Shown: positions 1 to 9,263 of the stretch, in pieces
Numbering within the stretch: position 1 is the stretch's first letter
Layout: each line of letters begins with the position of its first letter
Origin: Prevotella sp. CAG:1320
Lineage (GTDB): Bacteria; Bacteroidota; Bacteroidia; Bacteroidales; Bacteroidaceae
Assembly (NCBI GenBank): GCA_000435635.1
Contig: FR882107.1
Coordinates: 11,314-75,313 of the forward strand
Reading direction: 5' to 3'
DNA length: 64,000 nucleotides
Translations under genes and position numbers: made by a program
The notes under the pieces: generated by a model
What the model was told of the DNA's origin: nothing
The model's database searches: none
The model's input: only the letters and a program-made list of their open reading frames with translations

Positions 1-310
1 GGCGAGATTAATGACACAGCTGCCTGGATGCATTGCCAGCAGATGGTGTCCAGACTTCATGGACATCACCGCCAAGGGAGCTGACAAGGGAAACGCACTG
101 AAAATCATGGCAGCCCACCAGCATATAGATATCCAGGAAACTATGGCGTTTGGCGATGGAGGCAACGACCTTTCCATCATCCAAGACGCCGGGATAGGCG
201 TAGCGATGGGGAACGCTAACGAATGCCTGAAACAAGCGGCCGACTATGTGACAACCTCCGTAGACGAAGACGGGGTGTATAATGCCCTGAAACACTTCGA
301 GGTCATATAA
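1..310 (+). CDS. HAD-superfamily (Cof/YbiV-type) hydrolase, C-terminal fragment
   Basis: The reading frame is open from the window edge (codons from base 2), so this is the last ~100 residues of a longer protein. It shows the HAD motif III lysine (DKGNALK) and motif IV (GDGGNDLSII), then the AMGNA and AADYVT stretch typical of Cof-type phosphatases that act on sugar phosphates or flavin-type phosphates. The substrate cannot be told from this part. The gene is followed by 460 bp without a gene and faces the TPR gene tail to tail. Confidence 0.85.
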   Translation, partial: ARLMTQLPGCIASRWCPDFMDITAKGADKGNALKIMAAHQHIDIQETMAFGDGGNDLSIIQDAGIGVAMGNANECLKQAADYVTTSVDEDGVYNALKHFEVI

Positions 311-501
311 GAAAGCCACAACCATACATACCTTTGGCGTGAAAACCCTCAATTGGCAGAACAGATGAAACGTCAAGGATAGAGAGAAAGATGAAAATAT
401 AAGCTTATCTTTGCCTCGAAAACGGAAAGAACCCTTTTCATGAAAAAGAAGGCCATAGGGTTAACCCTGTGCATGAATAGCAATAATGCAACATTTCATA
501 T

Positions 502-635
502 TGCCGGAAGTATAGTATCCTTTCCAGTACCAGCTAAGTGGTACTGGAGTTTCACTTAGCTGGTACTGCAGTTTCACCTAGCTGGTACTGGAGTTTCACT
601 TAGCTGGTACTGGAAAGGATACTATACTCCCGGCA
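502..635. repeat. Array 1: 22-bp tandem repeat inside a 39-bp inverted repeat
   Basis: A 22-bp unit starting ggtactggagtttcac repeats at 540, 562 and 584, with a partial fourth copy at 606. The arms 502-540 and 597-635 are inverted copies matching at all but one of their central positions, so the first copy lies opposite to the rest. It lies between the convergent HAD and TPR genes. Its core (ctggtactgg) is less clean a palindrome than in the other arrays. The rest of 311-773 holds only the terminator below. Confidence 0.9.
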
Positions 636-715
636 GCATGATACTACACTCCCCGCAACATAGTGCTATATATGTCACGGTGTTTCAACAGCCTTTCGCC
701 GGGCTCACGATAAAT

Positions 716-746
716 AAGGCGGAAACCCTTATGGGATTTCCGCCTT
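716..746 (-). terminator. Rho-independent terminator of the TonB/TPR operon
   Basis: A perfect 10-bp stem (aaggcggaaa at 716-725 with tttccgcctt at 737-746) lies 28 bp beyond the TPR stop codon. On the minus strand it is followed by a T-rich tail. It closes the minus-strand operon that begins at 6490. Confidence 0.8.
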
Positions 747-773
747 GCTTATGGAATGCGAAATGCGTAATGT

Positions 774-2255
774 TTACTGCTGAGTTGCGGCAGCGGATTG
801 TCCCGCGCCTGCCGCCTGCTCACCTTCCGCGGTCTCTTGAGGCTGGTCAAGGCCCAAAGCCTGCTTAGCCATCGCGTTCTCGGGATCAAGCTTGATAAGC
901 TTCTCGAAGTAAGGAGTAGCGCTCTCCAGGTCGTTCTTGGAAGCCCAATAGATGTAACCGGCGTTACGATAAGCGCGCTTCAAGTAGCCCGTCTCATCCT
1001 CATCACGGTCTGCCTTGTTCTCCAACTCTGTGATAGACTGCTTGTAGAGGTCGAGGGCGATATCGTCAAACTCTACCTGGAAAGCGGCATCAGCCTTTTG
1101 GATATGAGCCCAAGTGGCGATTTGAGGATATTTCGTTGCCAAACCATCATATACGGCGATGGCCTGCTTGAGGTCATTCACCTTGGTAAGGCTGTCTGTG
1201 CCTTTCTTCACTTTCTGCAGATAGATATCCGCCAAGCTGTTGTAGTCAGAAATCTTGGCCGAGGGGTTCTTCTCCAAATAGAGCTTGCTATATTCCAAAG
1301 CCTTGTCCTCATTGCCCGTGCCCTTGTATGCGTCGGCAATGTACTGCAATGGGGTGTAATCCTCCGCGTTCATCTCGAGCGCCTTTTGGAACTGGGCGAT
1401 AGCCTCTTCATACTTGGCATTGCCCTTCAAAGCCAAACCATAGTATACCACGTCACGCTGGCTCTGCTCGACAGTGTCTACATTTATCACCGTGTTGGCA
1501 TAAGCGATGGCCTCGGGATATTTCTCCGTATCGGTGGCGCTCCAAAGTGCCACACGATGGAAAGTGACATCCTTGGGGAACTTCTGCATGCCAAACTTCG
1601 CAATCTCAAGACTCTCGTCCTTCTTGTCAAGCATATAGCAGGTAACGGCATATTCGGCCAAGATATACTCCTCAAACTTTGACTTGTCTCCCTGCTTGAA
1701 GTAGTTATATGCCTGCTCATAGTTGCCACCTGCGTAGAAGTTGTGTCCTGCCTCTGCCTCATAGGGGAAGTCGGGCAATACTTGGCGCAGCTTCTCCAGT
1801 GTGCGAGCGCTCTCTGCGGGGTCTATCTTGCGATAAACGTTGGCATAGCTCATGTATCCTTGGGGGTTCTTGGGATCCATGGTCATGCACTGCTGATACC
1901 ACATGGCAGCCTCGCCACCATCATCTTGCAACGCCTTGATATTACCCAAGAGGATATAAGCGTCGCCATAGGTCTTGTCACGGGAAATGGCCAAATTAGC
2001 GCACTCCTCTCCAGAGACGAAATCTTTCTCCATCACAAAGGCGTTACCCAAAGCGACAAGTGCCTCGGGATTCTTCTTGAACTCCTTCTTGTAGTCCTTC
2101 ACCAGGTTTTTAAAATCCTTTGTGTCGGTCTGCTTTGCCTTCAACTGTTCCTCGATGGGCTTCAACATAGTCTTATAGTCTACGTCTTGCGCCATTGCCG
2201 GAGCCGACAACACCATCATCAGCAATCCAGCCACTAAATATTTAATACTCTTCAT
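774..2255 (-). CDS. Exported tetratricopeptide-repeat protein
   Basis: The 493-residue protein has a signal peptide (residues 1 to about 22, ending AMAQ) and a series of TPR helices over most of its length, for example around LGNIKALQDDGGEAAMWYQQ and FQKALEMNAEDYTPLQYIAD. The tail is rich in Ala, Gln and Glu. The first ATG at 2255 is chosen; the frame extends only to a TTG two codons upstream. It is the last gene of the exbB-exbD-exbD-tonB-pstS-like run, so a role in assembling or scaffolding an envelope complex linked to TonB is likely but inferred. No catalytic motif is visible. Confidence 0.85.
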   Translation of the reverse strand: MKSIKYLVAGLLMMVLSAPAMAQDVDYKTMLKPIEEQLKAKQTDTKDFKNLVKDYKKEFKKNPEALVALGNAFVMEKDFVSGEECANLAISRDKTYGDAYILLGNIKALQDDGGEAAMWYQQCMTMDPKNPQGYMSYANVYRKIDPAESARTLEKLRQVLPDFPYEAEAGHNFYAGGNYEQAYNYFKQGDKSKFEEYILAEYAVTCYMLDKKDESLEIAKFGMQKFPKDVTFHRVALWSATDTEKYPEAIAYANTVINVDTVEQSQRDVVYYGLALKGNAKYEEAIAQFQKALEMNAEDYTPLQYIADAYKGTGNEDKALEYSKLYLEKNPSAKISDYNSLADIYLQKVKKGTDSLTKVNDLKQAIAVYDGLATKYPQIATWAHIQKADAAFQVEFDDIALDLYKQSITELENKADRDEDETGYLKRAYRNAGYIYWASKNDLESATPYFEKLIKLDPENAMAKQALGLDQPQETAEGEQAAGAGQSAAATQQ

Positions 2256-2285
2256 AACCAAAAAATTACTTTACCTTTCTATCAA

Positions 2286-3254
2286 TTAATCATTTATTTC
2301 AACTTTCTTAAGAATTATGTCTCCTCTGTAGGGAAGCAAACCTGTCTTGAGCATGATGAGCTGGCCACGTGGATTGGAAATATAATTCGCGAAACTCCAC
2401 GGAAGCGCCCTATGGGGATCTACCACATTGCAATAGATCGTGCGGACAAACGGATACCGCTCATCCAGCAGGTATGCCTGGTATGGTTTCCAGCTGTTGC
2501 TGGGAGTCGCCTTATCGGCTACCGTGACAGACATCACATGTATGTCTTTCTTGAAAGTGAGATTGGTGGAGTCGCGCTTGTCATTCAACCAGTTGGAGCC
2601 AATCACGCCAATGGCATTCTCCGTTTGCTCCACATAGTCTACAACGTCCTTGCTCGCTTTAGCCGCGTAAACATTCTTGGCGCCTATGTTTTTGCCGCCC
2701 AATATAGAGTCCACGACAAAATGCATGGTCGCGGAGTTGTTGTTGTCAAACACCAATTCTATTTCACCCCTAGTGGAACCTTCCACTATCTGGTTCCAAT
2801 TGGTTGCCTCACCCATCAATATCCTTTTGATGTCCTTAACCGTGATGCACGTGTCGTTATTGGCACGGTTGACGATAAACGCCAAACCATCATAACCAAT
2901 GGGGAAAGAGGCAGGTGTTATCCTCTTGGTCTTAAAGTATGCTTTCTCGCTGTCGGTCAAGCCGCGAGAAGTAATGAACAAGCAGGTTTTCAAGTCTTTC
3001 AACATCTGGAAACCTGTTGTCTCGTCTGTATATAGCGGCTCTAATTGAGCCTTGGGATATTCAAACTGGAATTGTTCCCTCTCTTCTTCGATTACAGGGC
3101 TGAAGCTTTCGTCTGCCACAAACCCTATCTTACCGGAAGTAGGCGTATCCGTGCGACCATCTTTTGCCTTACGCTGTCCACATGCCGAGAAAAAGGAAAG
3201 CGCCAGCGCAACTAATAATAGATAAATATTATTATAATAATGTATCTTGCCCAT
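2286..3254 (-). CDS. PstS-like phosphate-binding-family lipoprotein
   Basis: The 322-residue protein has a lipobox (SFFSAC, Cys about 25) and the fold-type signatures of PBP-like phosphate-binding proteins: GKIGFVADESF near the N-terminus, DGLAFIVNRAN, WNQIVEG and ENAIGVIGSNW. No pstC, pstA or pstB is adjacent. It sits between tonB and the TPR gene on the same strand, an arrangement I associate with Bacteroidota TonB operons. It may bind phosphate or another anion for an outer-membrane process and not feed a classical Pst transporter. A 204-bp gap with a hairpin separates it from tonB. Confidence 0.75.
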   Translation of the reverse strand: MGKIHYYNNIYLLLVALALSFFSACGQRKAKDGRTDTPTSGKIGFVADESFSPVIEEEREQFQFEYPKAQLEPLYTDETTGFQMLKDLKTCLFITSRGLTDSEKAYFKTKRITPASFPIGYDGLAFIVNRANNDTCITVKDIKRILMGEATNWNQIVEGSTRGEIELVFDNNNSATMHFVVDSILGGKNIGAKNVYAAKASKDVVDYVEQTENAIGVIGSNWLNDKRDSTNLTFKKDIHVMSVTVADKATPSNSWKPYQAYLLDERYPFVRTIYCNVVDPHRALPWSFANYISNPRGQLIMLKTGLLPYRGDIILKKVEIND

Positions 3255-3363
3255 TGAATAGTTTTGTCTGTAAATCCATAGTCGTCATGGGATGAGACTA
3301 AGTGATGTCCACCGCATTGCATGCTCCTCACGAGAAGCGGCATGGGGTTTTGAGGTTGAGCAC

Positions 3364-3404
3364 GCTTGCCCCGCTTCTTTCTTGACGGAAAGAGCGAGGC
3401 AAGC
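3364..3404 (-). promoter_or_regulatory. Long hairpin between tonB and the PstS-like gene
   Basis: Arms gcttgcc (3364-3370) and ggcaagc (3398-3404) extend inward with near-complementary ccgcttctttc and gaaagagcg. On the minus transcript it lies after the tonB stop (3459) and before the pstS-like start. There is no clear T-run, so it may be an attenuator, a processing site or an mRNA stabiliser. No TAnnTTTG promoter was seen in the gap. Confidence 0.5.
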
Positions 3405-3458
3405 GCCTATTAAGTTAATCCTATATGAATATAAGATGTGTTACACATTAACGTAGAC

Positions 3459-4301
3459 CTATTGCAGTCTGAACGAAACAGGAAGATTATACTTCACACG
3501 CACAGCGGCACCATTCTGCTTACCTGGATTCCATTTAGGCATCTCACGTACCACGCGCATGGCCTCCCTATCCAAAGACGGGTCAACAGAACGAGCAATC
3601 TGCACATCTGTAATAGAGCCGTCACGCTCTACCACGAAAGAGACTACTACACGTCCTTGCACGCCATTCTCCATAGCGACTACAGGATACTTGATAGCAC
3701 CATTCAGGTATTCCATCAAAGCACTGTTTCCACCAGGGAAGGAAGGCATAACCTCTACAACGTCGAAGACCTTGTTCTCTACCTCCTGCTTAGGCGCGGG
3801 AGGAGGAGTTGCCACAGCTACGTCATTACGGACTGCGATATCAGTACGGTCGGTAGTACCCTCTCGGTCCTCAGAACCTACGGCTATCTTCTCGTCCAAC
3901 TGATCCATCTGCTTCACCTCGTTCTCCTCCTTTACCAGCTCATCTTTCTTGATGACAGGGGCGGTGAACTTCTGTGTAGCGCGCACTTCCTCAACGACCT
4001 TCTTGGGCTCGATCTTCGGTTTAACCTGCTTCTGCTCTTTTCTCTCTTTCTTAGCCAAATCTTGCAACCTCTGAAGCTCCATCGCTTCCATGTAAGCTTG
4101 TTGAGCCTCAACGTTCTTCTGTTCGATCACCTTCCATGCCAGGAAGCCTCCAACAAGAGCAGCTGCTACGAATAGGATAACAAGAGCCTTTATGTTTCGC
4201 TTCGAAGTACTCTTACGAAGCCTGTAAGCTCCATAATTCTTGTTCTTCTCGGCGAATACCAATTCGATCCATTTCGGATCGTAAAGATCTATCTTTGACA
4301 T
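3459..4301 (-). CDS. tonB: Energy transducer TonB
   Basis: The 280-residue protein has a short cytoplasmic N-terminus, one membrane anchor (about residues 37-60, VILFVAAALVGGFLAW), a charged Lys/Glu-rich periplasmic spacer where many TonBs are Pro/Lys-rich, and a C-terminal TonB domain (GRVVVSFVVERDG, DREAMRVVREMPKWNPG, VRYN-like end). It carries proton-motive energy from ExbB/ExbD to outer-membrane TonB-dependent transporters. It starts 18 bp after the exbD2 stop. Its C-terminal domain is closely similar to that of the exported protein at 17676. Confidence 0.93.
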   Translation of the reverse strand: MSKIDLYDPKWIELVFAEKNKNYGAYRLRKSTSKRNIKALVILFVAAALVGGFLAWKVIEQKNVEAQQAYMEAMELQRLQDLAKKERKEQKQVKPKIEPKKVVEEVRATQKFTAPVIKKDELVKEENEVKQMDQLDEKIAVGSEDREGTTDRTDIAVRNDVAVATPPPAPKQEVENKVFDVVEVMPSFPGGNSALMEYLNGAIKYPVVAMENGVQGRVVVSFVVERDGSITDVQIARSVDPSLDREAMRVVREMPKWNPGKQNGAAVRVKYNLPVSFRLQ

Positions 4302-4319
4302 ACTCTTCTTGTTTTAGTG

Positions 4320-4973
4320 TTACAGCAAGATACCCTTTTCGGTGAGCATCTTCTCATCGTCAGGATTAATCTTGTCGATCACGTACGTACCAATACTCAA
4401 TATCTGCATCTCGTCGAGCGCGTCGACCATGTTCTTGTAAGAAGAATTGTCGGTCGGCTTGATGATGATCGTCAACGTCTGAATCTTGCTTCCATCCGGC
4501 ATGTTACCACCTTTCAGCTTACTCAGTTCTTTCTGGTAAATGCTGTCAGGGTACATCTTAGGTTCTTGAGCGCGCTTCACGTTGAGTTCTTTCACCGCAA
4601 GCTCTATTTGCTTCACAGGTTTTGTTCCATCCGCTACGGCATGCTCACGGAGCACTTTGCGAATACCATCACTTCCCCATGTGGTTTCTTTCAACCAATT
4701 GGGATTAGTATACTCAGGAGTACCCGCGCCATAGTAGATTTTATCATTGGCTGCCACATAGATGGTAACGGCACCAGATGCCTTTGCCTCGCTTTTCTGG
4801 TCCTCTTGCTCATTCGGGTCGTTGCTAGGCATTGTCAGCTCCATTGTCTGGGGCTTGCTCAATGTCGTACACAGCATGAAGAAAGTAATAAGAAGCATCA
4901 ACATGTCCACCATAGGTGTGAAATCGACGCGGACGTTTATTTTCTTCTGTTTTCCGCCTTCTTTTCTTGCCAT
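4320..4973 (-). CDS. exbD: ExbD/TolR-family protein, second copy
   Basis: The 217-residue protein has the ExbD layout: basic N-terminus, one membrane helix with the essential Asp (RVDFTPMVDMLMLLITFFML) and a periplasmic domain. It differs from its neighbour in the periplasmic region (DDEKMLTEKGILL end). Two unlike exbD genes beside one exbB is common in Bacteroidota. It begins 2 bp after the first exbD stops, so the two are translationally coupled. Confidence 0.92.
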   Translation of the reverse strand: MARKEGGKQKKINVRVDFTPMVDMLMLLITFFMLCTTLSKPQTMELTMPSNDPNEQEDQKSEAKASGAVTIYVAANDKIYYGAGTPEYTNPNWLKETTWGSDGIRKVLREHAVADGTKPVKQIELAVKELNVKRAQEPKMYPDSIYQKELSKLKGGNMPDGSKIQTLTIIIKPTDNSSYKNMVDALDEMQILSIGTYVIDKINPDDEKMLTEKGILL

Positions 4974-4975
4974 AA

Positions 4976-5620
4976 TTAATCCTCCGATTGTTTCTTAAGC
5001 TGTGTAATCATGTAGTAATGGCTCTCGTCCATATCCTGCAACTCACTCATAACCTTCTTGACAGTCTTGTAAGGAGTTTTCGCGTCAGCCTTCAAGGCGA
5101 TCTTGATATCCTGGTTGACGGAACGAGCGGCATTCACCCATTGCTGGAACTGGCTCATACCTCCATCTATACTGTCAAGGGGTATACCCTTGGTAGGAAG
5201 GGCTGCCTGCCTTGCCTTAGTGGGCAATGACAGATAAGCACCCAATTCTTCCATTGGCACACCGAAAGTGGACTCGCTCTTGAATGTCTGGATTTGCTCT
5301 CCGCTCAAAGAGACGCCAAAATTACCAGTCATCATGTCCAAAGCACTACCCAACTGATCGGTGTTGTCAATGCTCATGAATACTTGGCCTTCACCCGTAG
5401 GTCTGCCAGCGGCATCTTTTTCCGGGCTCACCAAGATGGTTAGGACGCCGTTCTCTGGCACCTTGATTTCGGAGACAGACCCTGGAGTCACCACCTTCAC
5501 CGGCTCGTTCTTGACGAACGTAGAAGTCAGCATGAAGAAGGTGAGCAACAGCGTCATGACATCCGACATAGGTGTCATGTCTATCCAGACGTCACTCTTC
5601 TTAATTTTTACTTTACCCAT
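4976..5620 (-). CDS. exbD: ExbD/TolR-family protein, first copy
   Basis: The 214-residue protein has one N-terminal membrane helix with the proton-channel Asp (DVWIDMTPMSDVMTLLLTFF) and a periplasmic domain ending in a segment for peptidoglycan or TonB contact. It follows exbB by 30 bp on the same strand. Together with ExbB it forms the proton-driven motor for TonB. Confidence 0.92.
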   Translation of the reverse strand: MGKVKIKKSDVWIDMTPMSDVMTLLLTFFMLTSTFVKNEPVKVVTPGSVSEIKVPENGVLTILVSPEKDAAGRPTGEGQVFMSIDNTDQLGSALDMMTGNFGVSLSGEQIQTFKSESTFGVPMEELGAYLSLPTKARQAALPTKGIPLDSIDGGMSQFQQWVNAARSVNQDIKIALKADAKTPYKTVKKVMSELQDMDESHYYMITQLKKQSED

Positions 5621-5650
5621 AGCGTTAAGTTTTTAAAGGGTTAGCAAAAA

Positions 5651-6490
5651 TTAAGCCTCGTCTGCGTGGTTAACTTCGTATGTCTGGGCGATTGAATAAC
5701 CTACTTCATCGAGGGCATATGTCAATTTATCAACCAAGTTGGTGTAATAGTTGTAAGCAACAACGGCGCACCAAGAGGTCGCGATACCGAAGGCCGTGTT
5801 GATAAGGGCCTCTGAGATACCTGCGGACAGAGCTGCGGAGTCAGCACCACCACCTGCGGACAGAGCGGAGAATGACTTGATCATACCCGTCACAGTTCCA
5901 AGAAGACCGGTCAACGTACCCAGCGTAACGATAGTAGCGATAATGGGAAGGTTCATGGTCAAGGTAGGCATCTCCAACTGAGTAGCCTCTTCGTGAGCCT
6001 GCTGTATCTTAGCCACCTTCTGTGCCTTCTTCAAAGAAGCGTTGGCACCGCTTTCCATGCTCTTGTAAGCGTTCAAGGAAGCCTGCACAACATTAGCCAC
6101 AGAACCCTTCTGCTTGTCGCAGAGTTGCTGAGCCTTAGCGAAATCATTGGCGTTCAGGGCTGCCTTGATGTTGGTAACGAACTTGGGCAGTGAACCAGTT
6201 CCAAACGCGGTGCGAAGAGCCATCCAGCGCTCAATAGCCATTGCGAGCACAGTGAGCAACAAAGTGTGGATCACAGGAACGACTACACCACCCTTGAAGA
6301 TAGTACCCCATACATCTGCGGGAACTTCCTTTGTACCAGGATCCTGGAAGTGCATGTCATTACCAAACCAGGTGTAGAAAAGGATGAATGCGATTACAGC
6401 GCAGCAGACGATAATCCAGAATGCGCCTCTTACTCCCTGAAAGCCCTCTGATTTCTTCTTAGGGCTAGCTGTTTGTTTTGTAGTTGCCAT
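5651..6490 (-). CDS. exbB: MotA/TolQ/ExbB proton channel protein
   Basis: The 279-residue protein has membrane segments near residues 25-45, 70-90, 175-205 and 220-245, with the family pattern LGTLTGLLGTVTGMIKSF and a following ISEALINTAFGIATS helix. It is the first gene of the operon and is preceded by a Bacteroidota-type promoter. ExbB makes the pentameric channel that surrounds ExbD. Confidence 0.95.
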   Translation of the reverse strand: MATTKQTASPKKKSEGFQGVRGAFWIIVCCAVIAFILFYTWFGNDMHFQDPGTKEVPADVWGTIFKGGVVVPVIHTLLLTVLAMAIERWMALRTAFGTGSLPKFVTNIKAALNANDFAKAQQLCDKQKGSVANVVQASLNAYKSMESGANASLKKAQKVAKIQQAHEEATQLEMPTLTMNLPIIATIVTLGTLTGLLGTVTGMIKSFSALSAGGGADSAALSAGISEALINTAFGIATSWCAVVAYNYYTNLVDKLTYALDEVGYSIAQTYEVNHADEA

Positions 6491-6602
6491 AATTTAGAAT
6501 TTTGATTAAGTTATAGATAAAAAATTTGGTTGTTTTCTCTCGATTTAACGTTAAAAAGGTTTGTCCAGCATATTGCCGTTGATAGATTTCCCTTTCTCTT
6601 GG

Positions 6603-6632
6603 CAAAGATAGCAATTTAGTGAGAACTGCAAA
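6603..6632 (-). promoter_or_regulatory. Promoter of the exbB operon
   Basis: On the minus strand TTTG (plus 6629-6632) is followed after 18 nt by TATCTTTG (plus 6603-6610), close to the Bacteroidota primary sigma consensus. It implies a leader of about 105 nt before exbB. Confidence 0.65.
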
Positions 6633-6702
6633 ACGATTTAAGAAGTTTTAACGGGGTGAAGACTCAAAAAAATGTCCACACCCCGTGAAACGACCCTACA
6701 GG

Positions 6703-7896
6703 TTACTTCAGCCTAGCCAAAGCCTCCTTGATGCGCTTCATTGCCTCACGAATGTTATCATCGCTCGTGGCGTAGCTCATACGGAAGCACTCTGGATCAC
6801 CAAAAGCGTCACCACCTACCGTTGCCACATGGCCTACTTCCAATAGGTACATGGCAAAATCCGTGGAATTCCCAATAATATGTTTCCCGTCACTCTTACC
6901 GAAGAAACTGCTGCATTTTGGGAAAAGGTAGAATGCGCCCTGTGGCACATTTACCTCCAAGCCAGGTATGTCCTTAGCCAAGGAAACTATAAGATCACGC
7001 CTGCGTTCAAACGCCTGGCGCATTTCTTCCACGCAACCTTGGTCAAGCGTATAAGCTGCCTCTGCGGCCTTCTGGCTCACAGAGCAAGGGCCGCTGGTAT
7101 ACTGTCCCTGAAGTTTGTTACACCCTTTGACTATCCATTCCGGTGCGGCTATATAACCAATACGCCAACCTGTCATGGCATAAGCCTTGGAAATGCCATT
7201 TACAATAATGGCTCTTTCCCTCATACCAGGAACAGCGGCAATACTGGCATGCGCACCTATATAATTAATGTGTTCATAAATCTCGTCGGCGAGAACATAA
7301 ACATCTTCGTGCTTGAGAATAACCTCTGCCAACGCAGCCAATTCCTCCTGAGAATACACACTACCCGTAGGATTGCTCGGGGAACAAAGTATCAGCATCT
7401 TGGTCTTGGGGGTGATGGCCGCTTCCAATTGTTCGGGCGTCATCTTGAAATCCTGTTCAAAGCCCGCATTGACAATCACAGGTTCTCCACCCGCCAATTT
7501 CACCATTTGGGGGTAACTTACCCAATATGGCGCGGGGATAATGACCTCTTCGCCATCATTGACCAAGGCCATGACAGTATTGCAAACACTTTGCTTGGCA
7601 CCATTGCTCACCAATATCTCATTGATGCCATACTCCAAACCGTTCTCCCGCTTCAACTTCGCGGAAATCGCCTTACGCAAGTCCGCGTAACCAGGCACAG
7701 GCGAGTAGCGGGAATAGTTGTCGTCCACGGCTTGTTTGGCAGCCTGCTTGATGTGTTCTGGTGTGTTGAAATCGGGTTCTCCCACACTCATGTTGATAAC
7801 ATCGATACCTTGCGCTTTCATCTCCGCGCTCTTCTGCGACATCGCGAGAGTGGCCGACGGGGCAAGTCTTTGCAAACGATAAGATAATTGTGCCAT
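6703..7896 (-). CDS. aspC: PLP-dependent aspartate aminotransferase (class I)
   Basis: The 397-residue protein has the class I/Ib aminotransferase features: MSVGEPDFNTP near residue 37, SPVPGYADLRKAI, the PLP-contact SNPTG, LADEIYEHI, the PLP lysine in NGISKAYAMTGWRIG and the substrate-carboxylate Arg in RMSYATSDDNI. It transfers the amino group between aspartate and 2-oxoglutarate; related prephenate or tyrosine activity cannot be excluded. It lies alone between exbB and ribBA, with a TACCTTTA box about 40 bp upstream on the minus strand. Confidence 0.88.
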   Translation of the reverse strand: MAQLSYRLQRLAPSATLAMSQKSAEMKAQGIDVINMSVGEPDFNTPEHIKQAAKQAVDDNYSRYSPVPGYADLRKAISAKLKRENGLEYGINEILVSNGAKQSVCNTVMALVNDGEEVIIPAPYWVSYPQMVKLAGGEPVIVNAGFEQDFKMTPEQLEAAITPKTKMLILCSPSNPTGSVYSQEELAALAEVILKHEDVYVLADEIYEHINYIGAHASIAAVPGMRERAIIVNGISKAYAMTGWRIGYIAAPEWIVKGCNKLQGQYTSGPCSVSQKAAEAAYTLDQGCVEEMRQAFERRRDLIVSLAKDIPGLEVNVPQGAFYLFPKCSSFFGKSDGKHIIGNSTDFAMYLLEVGHVATVGGDAFGDPECFRMSYATSDDNIREAMKRIKEALARLK

Positions 7897-8012
7897 AATA
7901 TTTTGCTCTTATTCTTTTAAAATTCGGCTGTAAAGGTAATCATTTTCCCGCAAACAGCGTAAGAAACGTTCATTTTTTATGGGATAATAACCAAAACGGC
8001 AATTCTCTTGAC

Positions 8013-9227
8013 CTATTTCTTGAAATGCAACGTGTGCCCCATCCTGTCCCGCTTGGTTTTCAAGTAACGCTCGTTATATTCGTTAGGCGTTATTTCTATC
8101 GGCACATTCTCGACAATTTCCAGCCCATAGGCTTCCAACCCCACTCGCTTAACGGGATTATTGGTCATCAGCCTCATCTTGTGCACGCCCAAGAACCTAA
8201 GCATCTGAGCTCCGCATCCATAATCTCGTTCGTCCGCCTTGAAACCCAAGTGGAGATTGGCATCCACTGTGTCATAGCCTTCTTCCTGCAATTTATAGGC
8301 GGCTATCTTGTTCATCAGGCCAATGCCCCTGCCTTCCTGCTGCATGTACACAATAACCCCCTTGCCTTCTTTCTCTATCATCTGCATGGCCTTATGCAAC
8401 TGTTGTCCACAGTCACAACGCTTACTGCCAAGTATATCACCCGTAGCGCAAGAAGAGTGTACACGCACCAAGATAGGTTCATCTTCTTCCCATTCGCCTT
8501 TCACCAACGCCATATGCTCCAGCCCGTTGCTTGACTGGCGGAAAGGTATCAGCTGGAAGTGGCCATATTCCGTAGGCATATCCACCCTCTCCCCTACCTC
8601 TATGAGCGATTCCTTTTGCAGACGGAAAGCGATCATGTCCTTGATACTGATAATCTTGACATCCCACTCGTTGGCCATTATCTTGAGTTGAGGCAAACGG
8701 GCCATTGTCCCGTCTTCATTCATAATTTCCATGAGCGCGGCGGCAGGATAAAGTCCCGCCATCTTACACAGGTCAATAGCTGCCTCGGTATGCCCACTCC
8801 GGCGTAACACGCCATTGTCTTGCGCGTACAAGGGATTGATATGTCCTGGCCGACCAAATGTTTGGGGGGTGGAACTAGGATCGGCCAAGGCCTTGATAGT
8901 TTCCGCCCTATCATGAGCGGACACTCCCGTGGAGCATCCTTCCAATTTATCTATCGTCACGGTGAAGGGAGTCCCCAATACTGACGTGTTGTTAGATACC
9001 TGATGGGGAAGGTCCAACTCGTCACAACGGCTCAGCGTAATGGGAGCGCATAGTACACCACGAGCGTTCTTCAACATGAAGTTTACTTTTTCCGCCGTAA
9101 TCTTTTCCGCGGCTACTATCAAGTCACCTTCATTCTCGCGGTCTTCGTCGTCTACCACGATCACAAACTTGCCGTCCCTAAAATCCTGTATGGCCTCTTC
9201 TATAGTATTCAGTGTTGTTTTCTCCAT
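8013..9227 (-). CDS. ribBA: Bifunctional DHBP synthase / GTP cyclohydrolase II
   Basis: The 404-residue protein has RibB in the N-terminal half ([11 protein letters not shown] near residue 26, [17 protein letters not shown]) and RibA in the C-terminal half (zinc cysteines in [17 protein letters not shown], then [12 protein letters not shown]). It makes both the four-carbon and the pyrimidine precursors of riboflavin. The length and order match the usual fusion. It lies downstream of the LptF/G permease on the same strand, with a 36-bp gap. Confidence 0.95.
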   Translation of the reverse strand: MEKTTLNTIEEAIQDFRDGKFVIVVDDEDRENEGDLIVAAEKITAEKVNFMLKNARGVLCAPITLSRCDELDLPHQVSNNTSVLGTPFTVTIDKLEGCSTGVSAHDRAETIKALADPSSTPQTFGRPGHINPLYAQDNGVLRRSGHTEAAIDLCKMAGLYPAAALMEIMNEDGTMARLPQLKIMANEWDVKIISIKDMIAFRLQKESLIEVGERVDMPTEYGHFQLIPFRQSSNGLEHMALVKGEWEEDEPILVRVHSSCATGDILGSKRCDCGQQLHKAMQMIEKEGKGVIVYMQQEGRGIGLMNKIAAYKLQEEGYDTVDANLHLGFKADERDYGCGAQMLRFLGVHKMRLMTNNPVKRVGLEAYGLEIVENVPIEITPNEYNERYLKTKRDRMGHTLHFKK

Positions 9228-9263
9228 GTTTATGATATATATAATAATAATGTATATAGTAGA

